Origin: Actinomadura sp. CNU-125
GTDB lineage: Bacteria; Actinomycetota; Actinomycetes; Streptosporangiales; Streptosporangiaceae
Assembly: GCF_001942465.1 (NCBI RefSeq)
Contig: NZ_MKJY01000288.1
Span: 1 to 56,167 of the forward strand
Length of the DNA stretch: 56,167 nucleotides
Reading direction: 5' to 3'
Part shown: positions 9,235-17,881 of the stretch, piece by piece
Numbering within the stretch: the stretch's first letter is position 1
Layout of the letters: each line of letters begins with the position of its first letter
Translations under genes and position numbers: made by a program
Notes under the pieces: model-generated
The model's input: only the letters and a program-made list of their open reading frames with translations
Told to the model about the DNA's origin: nothing
Databases searched by the model: none

Positions 9235-9246
9235 ATTGCATACAAC
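9235..9246. promoter_or_regulatory. GntR operator 2, ATTGCATACAAC, on the lyase start codon
   Basis: It matches operator 1 at ten of twelve positions and lies 52 bp from it. It covers the TTG start codon of the HMG-CoA lyase gene, so a repressor bound here would block elongation, or initiation if transcription starts close by. Confidence 0.6.
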
Positions 9247-10138
9247 GGTGGTGGAGGTCGGTCCCCGCGACGGCCTCCAGAACGAAGCTCGCGTGCTCAC
9301 CCCCGACGACAAGATCGCCCTCATCGAGCGCTGCGTCGACGCCGGGACGCGGCGGATCGAGGCCGTCTCGTTCGTCAACCCCAAGCGCGTCCCGCAGATG
9401 GCGGGCGCCGAGGAGGTCATGGCCGGGGTGCCGAGGAGGGAGGGGGTCGCCTACAGCGGGCTCGTCCTCAACCGGCGCGGCCTCGACCGGGCCCTGGACG
9501 CGCGGGTCGACGAGGTCAACGTGGTCGTCCCGGCGTCCGACACGTTCAGCGTCCGCAACCAGGGCGCGACCGTGGCCGAGATGCTGGACGCGTGGGACGA
9601 CATCGCCGCCGCGACGATCGGGGCCGGGCTGCCCGTGACGCTGACGATCGCCGTCGCGTTCGGCTGCCCCTTCGAAGGCGACGTGCCCCCGGAACGGATC
9701 GCGGACATCGCACGGCGCGCGCACGCGGCGTCCGAGATCGCCTTGGCCGACACCATCGGGGTGGGCGTCCCGGGCCAGGTCCGGGACCTGACGCGGCGCG
9801 CGCGCGAGGCCGCTCCTGGTATCCCGCTGCGCTTCCACTTCCACAACACGCGTAACACCGGGTACGCGAACGCGCTCACGGCGGTCGATGAGGGCGTGAC
9901 CGTCCTGGACGCGTCGGCGGGCGGCTTCGGCGGATGCCCGTTCGCCCCCGCCGCCACCGGCAACATCGCCACCGAAGATCTGCTCTACGCGCTGCACCGC
10001 GGGGGCGTCGAGACCGGGATCGACATGGAGCGCGTCGCCGCCACCGGGGCCTGGCTGGGCGAACTGCTCGGCGAGCCGGTCCCGGCCCTGCTCGGACGTG
10101 CCGGGGGTTTCCCGGCGACCGCGACCGCCGGGGGGTGA
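9236..10138 (+). CDS. Hydroxymethylglutaryl-CoA lyase
   Basis: A 300-residue HMGL-like TIM-barrel enzyme that splits HMG-CoA into acetyl-CoA and acetoacetate (leucine or terpenoid degradation). The N-terminal VEVGPRDGLQNE supplies the metal-binding Asp, RFHFHNTRNTGYAN gives the HxH metal ligands, and GGFGGCPFAPAATGNIATED contains the catalytic Cys loop. The start is a TTG preceded at 5 nt by GGAG. It is divergent from a GntR/CoA-transferase operon and shares its operators. The 3' end stops 4 bp before the convergent MFS gene. Related lyases acting on other hydroxyacyl-CoAs cannot be excluded. Confidence 0.92.
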   Translation: MHTTVVEVGPRDGLQNEARVLTPDDKIALIERCVDAGTRRIEAVSFVNPKRVPQMAGAEEVMAGVPRREGVAYSGLVLNRRGLDRALDARVDEVNVVVPASDTFSVRNQGATVAEMLDAWDDIAAATIGAGLPVTLTIAVAFGCPFEGDVPPERIADIARRAHAASEIALADTIGVGVPGQVRDLTRRAREAAPGIPLRFHFHNTRNTGYANALTAVDEGVTVLDASAGGFGGCPFAPAATGNIATEDLLYALHRGGVETGIDMERVAATGAWLGELLGEPVPALLGRAGGFPATATAGG

Positions 10139-10142
10139 GCGG

Positions 10143-11564
10143 TCACGCGGTCCGGTCGCGGGCTCCGGCCCGTCCGGCTTCCGTCGGCGGCTCCCCGGCC
10201 CGCGGCCGGGCGCGCGGGATGAGCAGGGTGGTCGCGGCGGCGGCGACCGCGACGGCGGCGAGCAGCAGGAAGCCCGAGGCGTAACCGGACTCGGGCGGGT
10301 GGCCGCCCACCGCCGGACGGGCGGTGACGACGGCACCGACGAGCGCGGCGCCGATCGCGCCGCCGATGGTGCGCATGTTGGCGTTCATCCCGCTCGCCGC
10401 CCCGGCCTGCTCCGCGGGGACGTTGCCGACGATCAGGTTCGTCATGGCGGGCAGCGCCGTGCCGAGGCCGACGCCGAACACGGCGGCGGCGAGCGCCGCC
10501 TGCCAGGGCGCGTCGTGGGCGAAGGCCAGCGCGGCGAACGCCGCCACGGTGAGGACCGACCCGGCGAACAGCTGGGCCTTGGCGTCGGCGACCTTCTGCA
10601 GGCGGCCGGTGAGGAGCCCCGCCGCGAACATGGCTGCGAGCATGGGCAGCAGGAGCAGCCCCGCCTCGGTCACGGTGGCGCCGAAGCCGTATCCGGCGTC
10701 GGCGGGAGTCTGCAGGAACTGCGGCAGGAAGGTGAAGAGCGCGAACTGCCCGCCGCCGAACAGGAGCGCGACGAGGTTCGTCCGCCGGACGGCGGGCAGG
10801 CGGAAGACGCGCAGGTCGATCAGCGGGTTCGCCGCCCGCGACTCCGCCACGAGCCAGGCCGCGAGCAGGACGGCGGCGGCGAGGAAGAGGCCGAGCACGA
10901 CGGGCGAACCCCACCCCCGTTCGGGGCCGCGGCCGACGGCGAGGAGCAGGCAGACGGGCCAGGCCGCCAGGAGCAGCGCCGCCGACGGGCCGAACCGTGC
11001 ACCCGTCCGTACCGGGGAGGCCGGTACGAACAGGTGCACGGCCAGGGCCCCCGCCGCGGAGACGGCCATCGGGATCCAGAAGAGCCAGGTGTAGCCGAGC
11101 GTCCCGGTCACCGGACCGGCCAGGACGATGCCCAGCCCGCCGCCCGCCGCGATGACTGCGGAGATCCCGCCGACACCGGCGGCGACGCGCTCCGGCGGGT
11201 ACTCGTCCCGGATGATCCCGTAGGCGAGGGGATAGACCGCGCCCGCCACGCCCTGGAGCGCGCGGCCCGCGATCAGCACCCCGATGTTCGGCGCGAGCGC
11301 CGCGACCAGGCAGCCGGCGGCCAGGATCCACATGACCGCGGCCAGCACGCGGTCCTTCCCGGCCGCGTCGCCGACCCGGCCCAGGATCGGGGTGAAGATC
11401 GCGGCCGAGAGCAGGTTGGCGGTCATCACCCACGTGACCGCGTTCTGCGACGTGCCGAGCCGGTCCTGGATCACCGGCAGCACCGGGGTGACCAGGGACT
11501 GGAGCATGGCGAACGCGGCGCTTCCCGCGGCCAGGACCAGGAAGGTCGTGCGGGTGCTCGGCAT
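10143..11564 (-). CDS. MFS drug-efflux transporter, DHA2 (14-helix) family
   Basis: A 473-residue major-facilitator protein with about 14 hydrophobic segments. It starts at the helix TTFLVLAAGSAAFAMLQSLV, has motif A in GRVGDAAGKDRVL, motif C-like GGGLGIVLAGPVTGTLGYTW, and LPAMTNLIVGNVPAEQAG near the C-terminus, all typical of EmrB/QacA-type proton antiporters. I chose the ATG at 11564 (MPSTRTTF); the frame stays open further upstream only because of high GC. It sits 26 bp downstream of a Dabb-family gene and is probably expressed with it from the promoter near 12076-12104. Confidence 0.9.
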   Translation of the reverse strand: MPSTRTTFLVLAAGSAAFAMLQSLVTPVLPVIQDRLGTSQNAVTWVMTANLLSAAIFTPILGRVGDAAGKDRVLAAVMWILAAGCLVAALAPNIGVLIAGRALQGVAGAVYPLAYGIIRDEYPPERVAAGVGGISAVIAAGGGLGIVLAGPVTGTLGYTWLFWIPMAVSAAGALAVHLFVPASPVRTGARFGPSAALLLAAWPVCLLLAVGRGPERGWGSPVVLGLFLAAAVLLAAWLVAESRAANPLIDLRVFRLPAVRRTNLVALLFGGGQFALFTFLPQFLQTPADAGYGFGATVTEAGLLLLPMLAAMFAAGLLTGRLQKVADAKAQLFAGSVLTVAAFAALAFAHDAPWQAALAAAVFGVGLGTALPAMTNLIVGNVPAEQAGAASGMNANMRTIGGAIGAALVGAVVTARPAVGGHPPESGYASGFLLLAAVAVAAAATTLLIPRARPRAGEPPTEAGRAGARDRTA

Positions 11565-11590
11565 GGGGCCGTTCCCCGGAGGCCCGCGGC

Positions 11591-12013
11591 CTACTTGCCG
11601 TCCGGGGTTCCGCCTTCGTAGCCGCTGCCCTCGTAGGAGCCGAGGTCGCCGATGAGGTCGGCCAGCTCGGGGTGGTCGCCGAACCGGTCGGTGTGCACCT
11701 TCGCGATCTTCTCGGCGATCTCCGGGTCGTCGTCGTCGGTGATGTCCGCGGAGATCATGTTCGAGACGAGCGGCAGCCCGGCCGCGTCGATCTCGCGGTG
11801 CAGGGGGTCGTACATGTAGGTGCGGTAGTCGTCGACGGTCTTGAGGGCGTACACGGCGCCGTAGTCGAACTCGCCGCCGATGTCGCGGCCGACGACGAAG
11901 GACTCGACGACGTCGAGCTCGTTGCCGAGCCGCCGCATCAGGCCGAGCGCGTGCTCGACCCGATCCTTGGGCGCGTCGGGCTTCACGGCCATCCGGACCT
12001 GGTGGTAGATCAT
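11591..12013 (-). CDS. Dabb-family (stress-responsive alpha/beta barrel) protein
   Basis: A 140-residue protein with the ferredoxin-like Dabb pattern: MIYHQVRMAVKPDAPKDRVE, a central GAVYALKTVDDYRTYMYDP and LHREIDAAGLPLVSNMISAD. Family members include dimeric plant stress proteins and polyketide cyclases; here the function is unknown. The start has AAGGAGG 9 nt upstream. It is the first gene of a Dabb-MFS operon and could modify or bind the compound that the MFS protein exports (inference). Confidence 0.8.
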   Translation of the reverse strand: MIYHQVRMAVKPDAPKDRVEHALGLMRRLGNELDVVESFVVGRDIGGEFDYGAVYALKTVDDYRTYMYDPLHREIDAAGLPLVSNMISADITDDDDPEIAEKIAKVHTDRFGDHPELADLIGDLGSYEGSGYEGGTPDGK

Positions 12014-12054
12014 GGCGGATCCTCCTTGGCAACGCTTGGACGCAGGCGCTTGAT

Positions 12055-12112
12055 GCAACTGCTTGTTGCTTTAGGACTGTAGGAGGGTTCGGCTACTAAT
12101 GCAACATGTTGC
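12055..12112 (-). promoter_or_regulatory. Promoter with two GCAAC/GTTGC operators for the Dabb-MFS operon
   Basis: On the minus strand TTGCAT (12104-12099) and TACAGT (12081-12076) are 17 nt apart, a good sigma-70-type promoter pointing at the Dabb gene. The perfect palindrome GCAACATGTTGC (12101-12112) overlaps the -35, and GCAAC-tgctt-GTTGC (12055-12069) covers the expected transcription start. Both look like sites for one repressor. Their sequence differs from the operators next to the TetR gene, so the regulator is probably a different protein. Confidence 0.6.
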
Positions 12113-12142
12113 CGCGTTTGAGTGGTCGTCGCCGTTTCGGGG

Positions 12143-12802
12143 TCAGGCGCGGCCCCGCGCTTCCAGTGCGGTCAGGTATCCGGCCAGGACGCGTTTCAGC
12201 TCCGCCACCAGCGCGTCCCGTTCGTCCCCCGGTTCGGCCTCCGTGATCAGCGGGACCAGCGCCTTGAACACCTGGATCAGGACGCGCGCGCCGCGCGTCC
12301 GGTCGTCCCCTGCGAGGCCCGGCGCGCGCGCGGCCAGGATGCCTTCGACGCGTCCGAGCAGCGCGTCCTGGATCGGACGGGTGGCGGCGGCGAGTTCGGC
12401 GGGCATGTCGGCGCGCGCGAACAGCGCCTTGAACCCGGGGTTGGCGATGTTGAAGGCGAGCATCGGGTCGGCGATCCGGTCGATCAGTTCGGCGCGCGGC
12501 ACCGCGGCGAGGCCCGCGATCTCGAACGCCGTCCGGTGCGCGCCGCCCATCTGCGCGGCGAACCGGTCGGCGAGCGCCTGGGCGATCGCCTTCTTGTTCG
12601 GGAAGAACTGGTAGAGCGAGCCGGGCGAGACGCCCGCCGCCGCCGCGATCTTGTTCGTGGTCGCGGCCTCGTAGCCCGCCTCGGCGAACACGCTCGCCGC
12701 CGCGTCCAGGATCTGCGCGATCCGGCGCTCGCCGCGCGCCTGCCGCCGCACCGTCCGGTCCGTCCGGTCCGCCCCGGAGTCCCCGTCCCCGTCCCCGCTC
12801 AT
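12143..12802 (-). CDS. TetR-family transcriptional regulator
   Basis: A 219-residue TetR protein. The N-terminal helix-turn-helix reads RRIAQILDAAASVFAEAGYE, then TTNKIAAAAGVSPGSLYQFF and PNKKAIAQALADRF; the C-terminal ligand domain follows (DPMLAFNIANPGFKALFAR). The start ATG at 12802 is preceded by GGGAGG. It is divergent from the MMPL transporter gene, with two 22-bp operators in between, and so most likely represses itself and the transporter. Confidence 0.92.
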   Translation of the reverse strand: MSGDGDGDSGADRTDRTVRRQARGERRIAQILDAAASVFAEAGYEAATTNKIAAAAGVSPGSLYQFFPNKKAIAQALADRFAAQMGGAHRTAFEIAGLAAVPRAELIDRIADPMLAFNIANPGFKALFARADMPAELAAATRPIQDALLGRVEGILAARAPGLAGDDRTRGARVLIQVFKALVPLITEAEPGDERDALVAELKRVLAGYLTALEARGRA

Positions 12803-12846
12803 CGCCGTCCTCCCGCCGTGCCGCCCGCGATCGGTCGAGTATTGCA

Positions 12847-12900
12847 AATACGAGCAATCGCTCGTATTGTCCACACCGAATACGAGTAGGCACTCGCATC
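12847..12900. promoter_or_regulatory. Two tandem 22-bp TetR operators
   Basis: Site 1 (12847-12868) is AATACGAGC-AATC-GCTCGTATT, a perfect 9-bp inverted repeat with a 4-nt spacer. Site 2 (12879-12900) is AATACGAGT-AGGC-ACTCGCATC, the same layout with two mismatches. They are centred 32 bp apart (three helical turns) in the TetR/MMPL divergent region. Confidence 0.8.
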
Positions 12901-12924
12901 TTACGTTCGCCCCTGGGGGAGCAC

Positions 12925-15129
12925 GTGTCCACACCGAACGGTTTCGGCCGGTTCGTCACCCGCCGGCCCCGGCTGATCAGCGCGATCGGTCTCGCCGCGC
13001 TCGTCCTCGTCGGCATCGTCGGCGCCGGCACGATCGGCGCCCTGTCGCTCAACCGCTTCGAGGCGCCCGGCTCGGAATCGATGCGGGCCTCGGGCACCCT
13101 CGCCCGCGAGCACGCCACCGGCAGCCCCAACGTCGCGCTCCTGGTGACGGCCCGCGCCGGGACCGTCGACGACCCCGCGGCCGCCGCCGCCGGACGGGCG
13201 CTGACCGCCGAGCTCGCAGCCCGCGACGGCGTCGGCGACGCCTGGTCCTACTGGAGCCGCGGCGCCCCCGAGACGCTGCGGAGCGAGGACGCGCGGCACG
13301 CGCTCGTCCTCGCCTGGGTCCCCGGCGACGCCGACCACGTCCGCCGCGACGTCCTGCCCGGCCTCGCCGCCGACCTCGCCCGCACGGACACGGCCGTCGA
13401 GGTCGCCGTCGGCGGCGGCGACGAGGTGTTCCGCACCGTCATGGAGCGGGCCCGCGCCGACTTCGTCCGCGCCGAGCTGATCATCCTGCCGCTGACGCTG
13501 CTGCTCCTCTGGTTCGTCTACCGGCGCTTCGCCGCCGCGCTCGTCACCCTCGCGACCGGCCTGTTCGCCGTGCTCGGCTCGCTCGCCCTGCTGCGGATCC
13601 CGCTCGTCTTCACCGAGATCTCCACCTTCGCCTCCAACATCGCCCTCGTCATGGGCATCGGGCTCGGCGTCGACTACGGCCTGTTCATGATCTTCCGGTT
13701 CCGGGAGGAACTCGCCGCCCGCGGCGGCGGGGGCGACGACGTCCGCGAGGCCGTCGTCGCGACAGTGCGGGGCGCCGGGCGGACGGTCCTGTTCAGCGGC
13801 GTCACGGTCGCCGCCGCCCTCGCCGTCCTGCTCGTCTTCCCGTTCCCGTTCCTCGCGTCGTTCGCCTACGCGGGCGTCGCCGTCGTCGCCGCCGGCGTCG
13901 TCGGCGCGACCGTCCTGCTCCCCGCCGCCCTCGCCCTGCTCGGCGGACGGGTCGCGCGCCGCACCCCGTCGAACCGGCCCGCCGCCCGCTGGCACGCCTT
14001 CGCGACGGCCGTGATGCGCCGCCCGCTCGTCCTCGGCGGCACCGCGCTCGCCCTCGTCCTGCTGCTCGGCGCACCGTTCCTCGGCGTCCGGTTCGGGCTC
14101 CCGGACGATCGCGTGCTCAACACGTCCGCGCCCGTCCGGCAGATGTACGACGAGATCCGCGCCTCGTTCGCCGTCGAGGAGGCCGACGCCCTGCAGATCG
14201 TCCTGCCCGCCGCCGACGGCGTCGGCCCCTACGCGGCCGAACTGTCGCGCGTCGACGGGATCGTCCGCGTCGACTCGTCCGCCGGGTCCTTCGCCGCCGG
14301 ACGTCCCGTCCGTGCGCCCACCGGCGCCCGGTACACCTCCGCCGAGGGCGCCCGCCTCGTCGCCGTCCCGTCCTCGGACCGGCTCGCCGCCGACGCCGTC
14401 GGGCTCGTCGCCGACGTGCGCGCGGTCCCCGCGCCCGCCCCGGCCCTCGTGGGCGGCTACCCCGCCGAGCTCGCCGACTACCGCGACGCGGTCACCGCGC
14501 GGCTCCCGCTCGTCGCGGGACTGATCGTCGCCGTCACCGTCGTCGTGCTGTTCCTGATGACCGGCAGCGTCCTCGCGCCGCTCAAGGCGACCGTCCTCAA
14601 CCTGCTGAGCCTGTCGGTCATGTTCGGCGCGCTCGTCTGGATCTTCCAGGAGGGCAACCTCTCCGGCCTGCTCGGCTTCACCCCGACCGGCTCCATCGAG
14701 CCCAGCATCCCGATCCTGATGTTCTGCATCGCCTACGGGCTGTCCATGGACTACGAGGTGTTCCTGCTGTCGCGCATCAAGGAGGAGTACGACCGGACGG
14801 GCGACGCGGCGGCGTCGGTCCCGCTCGGCATCGCCCGCAGCGGCCCGCTCGTCACCGCCGCCGCGCTCATCCTCGCCGTCTCGTTCGCGACCTACGCCAC
14901 CGGCGACGTCGTCTTCCTGCAGCAGCTCGGCATCGGCATGGCCGTCGCCGTCCTCGTCGACGCCACGCTCATCCGCGGCGTGCTCCTCCCTGCGTTCATG
15001 CGCCTCGCGGGCGGCGCCAACTGGTGGGCGCCGCGGCCGCTCCGCCGCCTGCACCGCCGCGTCGGCCTCGCCGAGGAACCGTCCCCCGAACCGCCCCCGG
15101 CGGCCGTCGAGCGGGCCGCCCGGGTGTGA
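12925..15129 (+). CDS. MMPL/RND-family membrane transporter
   Basis: A 734-residue MMPL exporter of the type that moves lipids or drugs. It has an N-terminal helix (ISAIGLAALVLVGIVGAG), a periplasmic-like domain, a block of helices with the motif GIGLGVDYGLFMIFRFREEL, a second soluble domain, and a second helix block with CIAYGLSMDYEVFLLSRIKE. The two Asp-Tyr (DY) motifs are the proton-relay signatures of the family. The start is GTG with GGGGGAG just upstream. It is divergent from, and likely repressed by, the TetR gene. A strong bidirectional terminator follows its stop. Confidence 0.93.
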   Translation: MSTPNGFGRFVTRRPRLISAIGLAALVLVGIVGAGTIGALSLNRFEAPGSESMRASGTLAREHATGSPNVALLVTARAGTVDDPAAAAAGRALTAELAARDGVGDAWSYWSRGAPETLRSEDARHALVLAWVPGDADHVRRDVLPGLAADLARTDTAVEVAVGGGDEVFRTVMERARADFVRAELIILPLTLLLLWFVYRRFAAALVTLATGLFAVLGSLALLRIPLVFTEISTFASNIALVMGIGLGVDYGLFMIFRFREELAARGGGGDDVREAVVATVRGAGRTVLFSGVTVAAALAVLLVFPFPFLASFAYAGVAVVAAGVVGATVLLPAALALLGGRVARRTPSNRPAARWHAFATAVMRRPLVLGGTALALVLLLGAPFLGVRFGLPDDRVLNTSAPVRQMYDEIRASFAVEEADALQIVLPAADGVGPYAAELSRVDGIVRVDSSAGSFAAGRPVRAPTGARYTSAEGARLVAVPSSDRLAADAVGLVADVRAVPAPAPALVGGYPAELADYRDAVTARLPLVAGLIVAVTVVVLFLMTGSVLAPLKATVLNLLSLSVMFGALVWIFQEGNLSGLLGFTPTGSIEPSIPILMFCIAYGLSMDYEVFLLSRIKEEYDRTGDAAASVPLGIARSGPLVTAAALILAVSFATYATGDVVFLQQLGIGMAVAVLVDATLIRGVLLPAFMRLAGGANWWAPRPLRRLHRRVGLAEEPSPEPPPAAVERAARV

Positions 15130-15145
15130 CCGGCCCGGACGGGCG

Positions 15146-15185
15146 GAGCCGTGCGGCGCCGCGCAACGCGGCGGCCGCACGGCTC
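15146..15185. terminator. Bidirectional hairpin terminator between MMPL and FNT genes
   Basis: GAGCCGTGCGGC (15146-15157) pairs perfectly with GCCGCACGGCTC (15174-15185), and the inner GCCGCG/CGCGGC extends the stem with one bulge and a CAA loop. There is no T-tract, as is usual in this GC range. It lies between two convergent genes. Confidence 0.8.
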
Positions 15186-15196
15186 GGACCGGCGTG

Positions 15197-16114
15197 TCAG
15201 GCGTCGACTCTGACGGGCACGCCGGTCGTCTTCCCGTCGGCCGCCTCGGCGGGCTCGTCCGAGGCCGCCGGGGCGTCCGGGGCGTCCGGGGCGTCCGGGG
15301 CCGCCGGGCGGTTGCGCGGCGCGGCGGTGCGGCCGTGCGTCGCGTAGATCGTGAGCCCGACGAAGGTCAGCCCGCCGACCAGGTTCCCGACGATGGTCGG
15401 GATCTCGTTCCACACGAGGTAGTCCATGATCGAGAAGTCGCCGCCGAGCATCAGGCCGGACGGGAACAGGAACATGTTCACGATCGAGTGCTCGAAGCCC
15501 ATGTAGAAGAACATCATGATCGGCAGCCACATGCCGATGACCTTGCCCGGCACGGACTTCGACATCATCGCGGCGATGACGCCGGTGGAGACCATCCAGT
15601 TGCACATGACCCCGCGGACGAACAGGGTCAGCATCCCGGACGCGCCGTGCTCGGCGTACCCGACCGTCCGGCCCTCACCGATCGCGCCGATCTGCCGGCC
15701 GACCTCGTCCGGGTCCGTGGAGAAGCCGAACGTGAAGATCACCGCCATCATGACCGCGACGGTGAGCGCGCCGCCGAGGTTGCCGAGGAAGACCAGCCCC
15801 CAGTTGCGCAGCAGCGAGCGCGGCGTGACGCCCCGCCGCTTGTCCAGCAGCGCGAGCGGGACCAGGGTGAAGACCCCGGTCAGCAGGTCGAACCCCAGCA
15901 GGTAGACCAGGCAGAACCCGGCCGGGAAGAGCAGCGCGCCGAGCAGCGGCTCGCCCGTCTGCACGGTGACGGTGACCGCGAACGCCGCGCCGAGCGTGAG
16001 CAGCGCGGCGGCCATGAACGAGCGGATGAGGGTGTCGCGCGCGGACAGGAAGACCTTCGCCTCACCGGCGTCGACCATCTTCTTCGCGAGATCGGGCGGA
16101 GCCAAATAGGACAC
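15197..16114 (-). CDS. Formate/nitrite transporter (FNT) family channel
   Basis: A 305-residue FNT protein. It begins with the family pattern YLAPPDLAKKMVDAGEAK, has six hydrophobic segments, the loop LLTGVFTLVPLALLDKR, GNLGGALTVAVMMAVIF, and the C-terminal signature GFEHSIVNMFLFPSGLMLGG. FNT pentamers conduct small monovalent anions such as formate, nitrite or hydrosulfide. The cytoplasmic tail carries a PDA repeat encoded by a 9-nt tandem repeat near 15270-15300. It lies downstream of cyanase on the same strand (143 bp), which raises the possibility that the anion is linked to cyanate use (inference). Confidence 0.92.
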   Translation of the reverse strand: MSYLAPPDLAKKMVDAGEAKVFLSARDTLIRSFMAAALLTLGAAFAVTVTVQTGEPLLGALLFPAGFCLVYLLGFDLLTGVFTLVPLALLDKRRGVTPRSLLRNWGLVFLGNLGGALTVAVMMAVIFTFGFSTDPDEVGRQIGAIGEGRTVGYAEHGASGMLTLFVRGVMCNWMVSTGVIAAMMSKSVPGKVIGMWLPIMMFFYMGFEHSIVNMFLFPSGLMLGGDFSIMDYLVWNEIPTIVGNLVGGLTFVGLTIYATHGRTAAPRNRPAAPDAPDAPDAPAASDEPAEAADGKTTGVPVRVDA

Positions 16115-16209
16115 GAGGGCGCTCCTCTGCCGTGGACGGACCCATTCCGGGTATTCGGACCGACCAAGAGTCTCCGCAGCGTTCGTGCCCGCCGTATGAC
16201 GGGCCCGAG

Positions 16210-16241
16210 CCGGTGGTGTTACGTTCGCCTCACACCACCGG
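16210..16241 (-). terminator. Hairpin between cyanase and FNT genes
   Basis: CCGGTGGTGT (16210-16219) and ACACCACCGG (16232-16241) are perfect complements around a 12-nt loop, 17 bp after the cyanase stop. It could end the cyanase transcript or act as a partial terminator that lowers read-through into the transporter gene. Confidence 0.6.
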
Positions 16242-16257
16242 ACGGGCGGCTGTCAGT

Positions 16258-16707
16258 TCACCACCGGTAGTCGAGGAACTTGCCGTCGAAAGTGATGACG
16301 ACGCGGTCCCCGTCGGGGTCCGGGCGGCGCTCGAAGTCGACCCGGAAGTTGATGGCGCTCATGATTCCGTCGCCGAATTCGTCGTGCACGAGTTCCTTGA
16401 GTGCGGGCCCGTACACCGACAGCGCCTCGACGAAACGGTAGATCGTGGGGTCGCTCATCAGCGCCGGGTCCGTGCCGCGGGACGGTTGCAGCCGCAGGCT
16501 CTCGGCCACCGCCTCGTCCAGTCCGAGGAGTTCGCAGGCCCGTCGCGCCTGCTCCGGCGGCATCGGGTGGTTGCCGAGCAGGGCGGCGGTCGCCCAGACG
16601 ACCGGGGCGCCGATCTCGTCGGCGATCCGGCTCCAGGACAGTCCACTGCGCACCTTGGCGGACGCGACGAGCCGCGCGGCCTCGGACTTGCTCATGATCG
16701 GTTCCAT
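16258..16707 (-). CDS. cynS: Cyanate hydratase (cyanase)
   Basis: A 149-residue cyanase, close to the usual length of about 150. The enzyme converts cyanate and bicarbonate into ammonia and CO2 as a decamer. The N-terminal helical domain (ARLVASAKVRSGLSWSRIAD) is followed by the conserved catalytic domain IYRFVEALSVYGPALKELVH and EFGDGIMSAINF; the Arg, Glu and Ser of these stretches match the known active-site residues. The start follows GAGGAG. It lies upstream of the FNT transporter, with a hairpin between them. No carbonic anhydrase or CynR-type regulator is nearby, unlike the E. coli cyn operon. Confidence 0.95.
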   Translation of the reverse strand: MEPIMSKSEAARLVASAKVRSGLSWSRIADEIGAPVVWATAALLGNHPMPPEQARRACELLGLDEAVAESLRLQPSRGTDPALMSDPTIYRFVEALSVYGPALKELVHDEFGDGIMSAINFRVDFERRPDPDGDRVVITFDGKFLDYRW

Positions 16708-16948
16708 TGACGCTCCTCGCGGTGTGAGTTCCGCAAGAATGCCCCGCGGTCGATACGGCTATCAATTTCGCGGTAATCCGGACACGAACTCTTTACGTTC
16801 GGGAAACGTGACCCGGAAATGGAGGCTTTCGCTTTATTTCGGCGTAACACGATGGAAACGAGGGGGCTCCGCGCGGGCCGGGGAGGACACGTGGAACGCT
16901 GGTGCGCGGCTCCACGCGGCTCGGCGAGAACCACGGAGGGATCCGAAG

Positions 16949-17856
16949 GTGACGGATTGGGTGCGGCACGTACGCGAACTCACCCGGGCGGGACGCCACG
17001 GCGACGTCCGCGAGGTCCTGGAGGACGCGGCCCGGACGGACGCGGACGCGGCCCGCGAACTGGGCCACCTGCTCCTTCGGTCGTCGTGGCTCGACGGCGA
17101 AGCCGAGGCCCCGCTGCGGCGGGCGGTGTCCGCGCGGCCGGACGACACCGAGGCGGCGATCCTGCTCGCGACGGCCCTCGCGACCCGGTGCGGGCGGCTC
17201 GCGGAGACGCCCGGCCGCCCGTCCGGGGACATCGGACGGCTCGCGGCCGAAGCGTGCGGGCTGTACCGGACGGTGCTCCGCCTCGACCCCGGTTCGGGCG
17301 CGGCGGCGAGCGGGCTGGCGCTGCTGCTGAACGAGACGGTCGTGCCCGGCCCGGACGTGCCGAGCGGGGAATCGGCCGCGCGGCGGGCGCTGGAGATCGA
17401 CCCGGACGAGCCGGTCGCGCTGACCGTCCTCGCGGACCGGACCGGGGACGAGCGGGCCCGCGAGCGCGCCGAGACGTTCGCCCCGCCGATCCCGACGCCT
17501 CGCTGGGGTTCGCGCGGATCGGTGTCGCCGTTCGGCCACGGGAAGCCCGGACGGTACGACTTCTTCGTCGTCGAGGCCGCGGTCGAGGTGTCGAACCGGG
17601 GCGACACCGCCACGGGCTTCGCCGTCCTGCGGGACGTCGAGCAGTTGCACCGGTTCGCGGCCTGCGCGTCGCCGCCGGGACGGGCGACGGCGTACCGGTA
17701 CGAGCGGGGCGTGCTCGTCGCCAAGCACCCGGCCGCCGACGGGCGGGACGCCGGGCCGGCGGGCGAACCGCTGCCCGTCGGCATCCGGTCCGGCACGACG
17801 GGGAGCCGCTGCGGTACGGGGCGAACGCGCTCGAACGGCCGCCCGAACCGCCCTGA
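16949..17856 (+). CDS. TPR-like protein of unknown function
   Basis: About 302 residues. A soluble helical-repeat protein: VRHVRELTRAGRHGDVREVL, AARELGHLLLRSSWLDGEAE and LYRTVLRLDPGSGAAASGLA look like degenerate TPR/Sel1-type repeats; the second half (YDFFVVEAAVEVSNRGDTAT) is more beta-rich. I do not recognise a named family. The GTG start at 16949 follows GGAGG. The frame shifts near 17802: one missing G in ACGACGGGG (expected ACGGACGGGG) restores EPLRYGANALERPPEPP and the stop at 17854-17856. It stands alone, convergent with the HAAS-type membrane gene. Confidence 0.65.
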
Positions 17857-17881
17857 GGACGGTCCGGGCGGCCTCCCGGGC

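Noticed and set aside
10143..12032. A 629-residue version of the MFS transporter
   Set aside because: The extra N-terminus overlaps the Dabb gene in another frame, is Arg-rich and has no membrane or domain signal; the ATG at 11564 starts at the first MFS helix.
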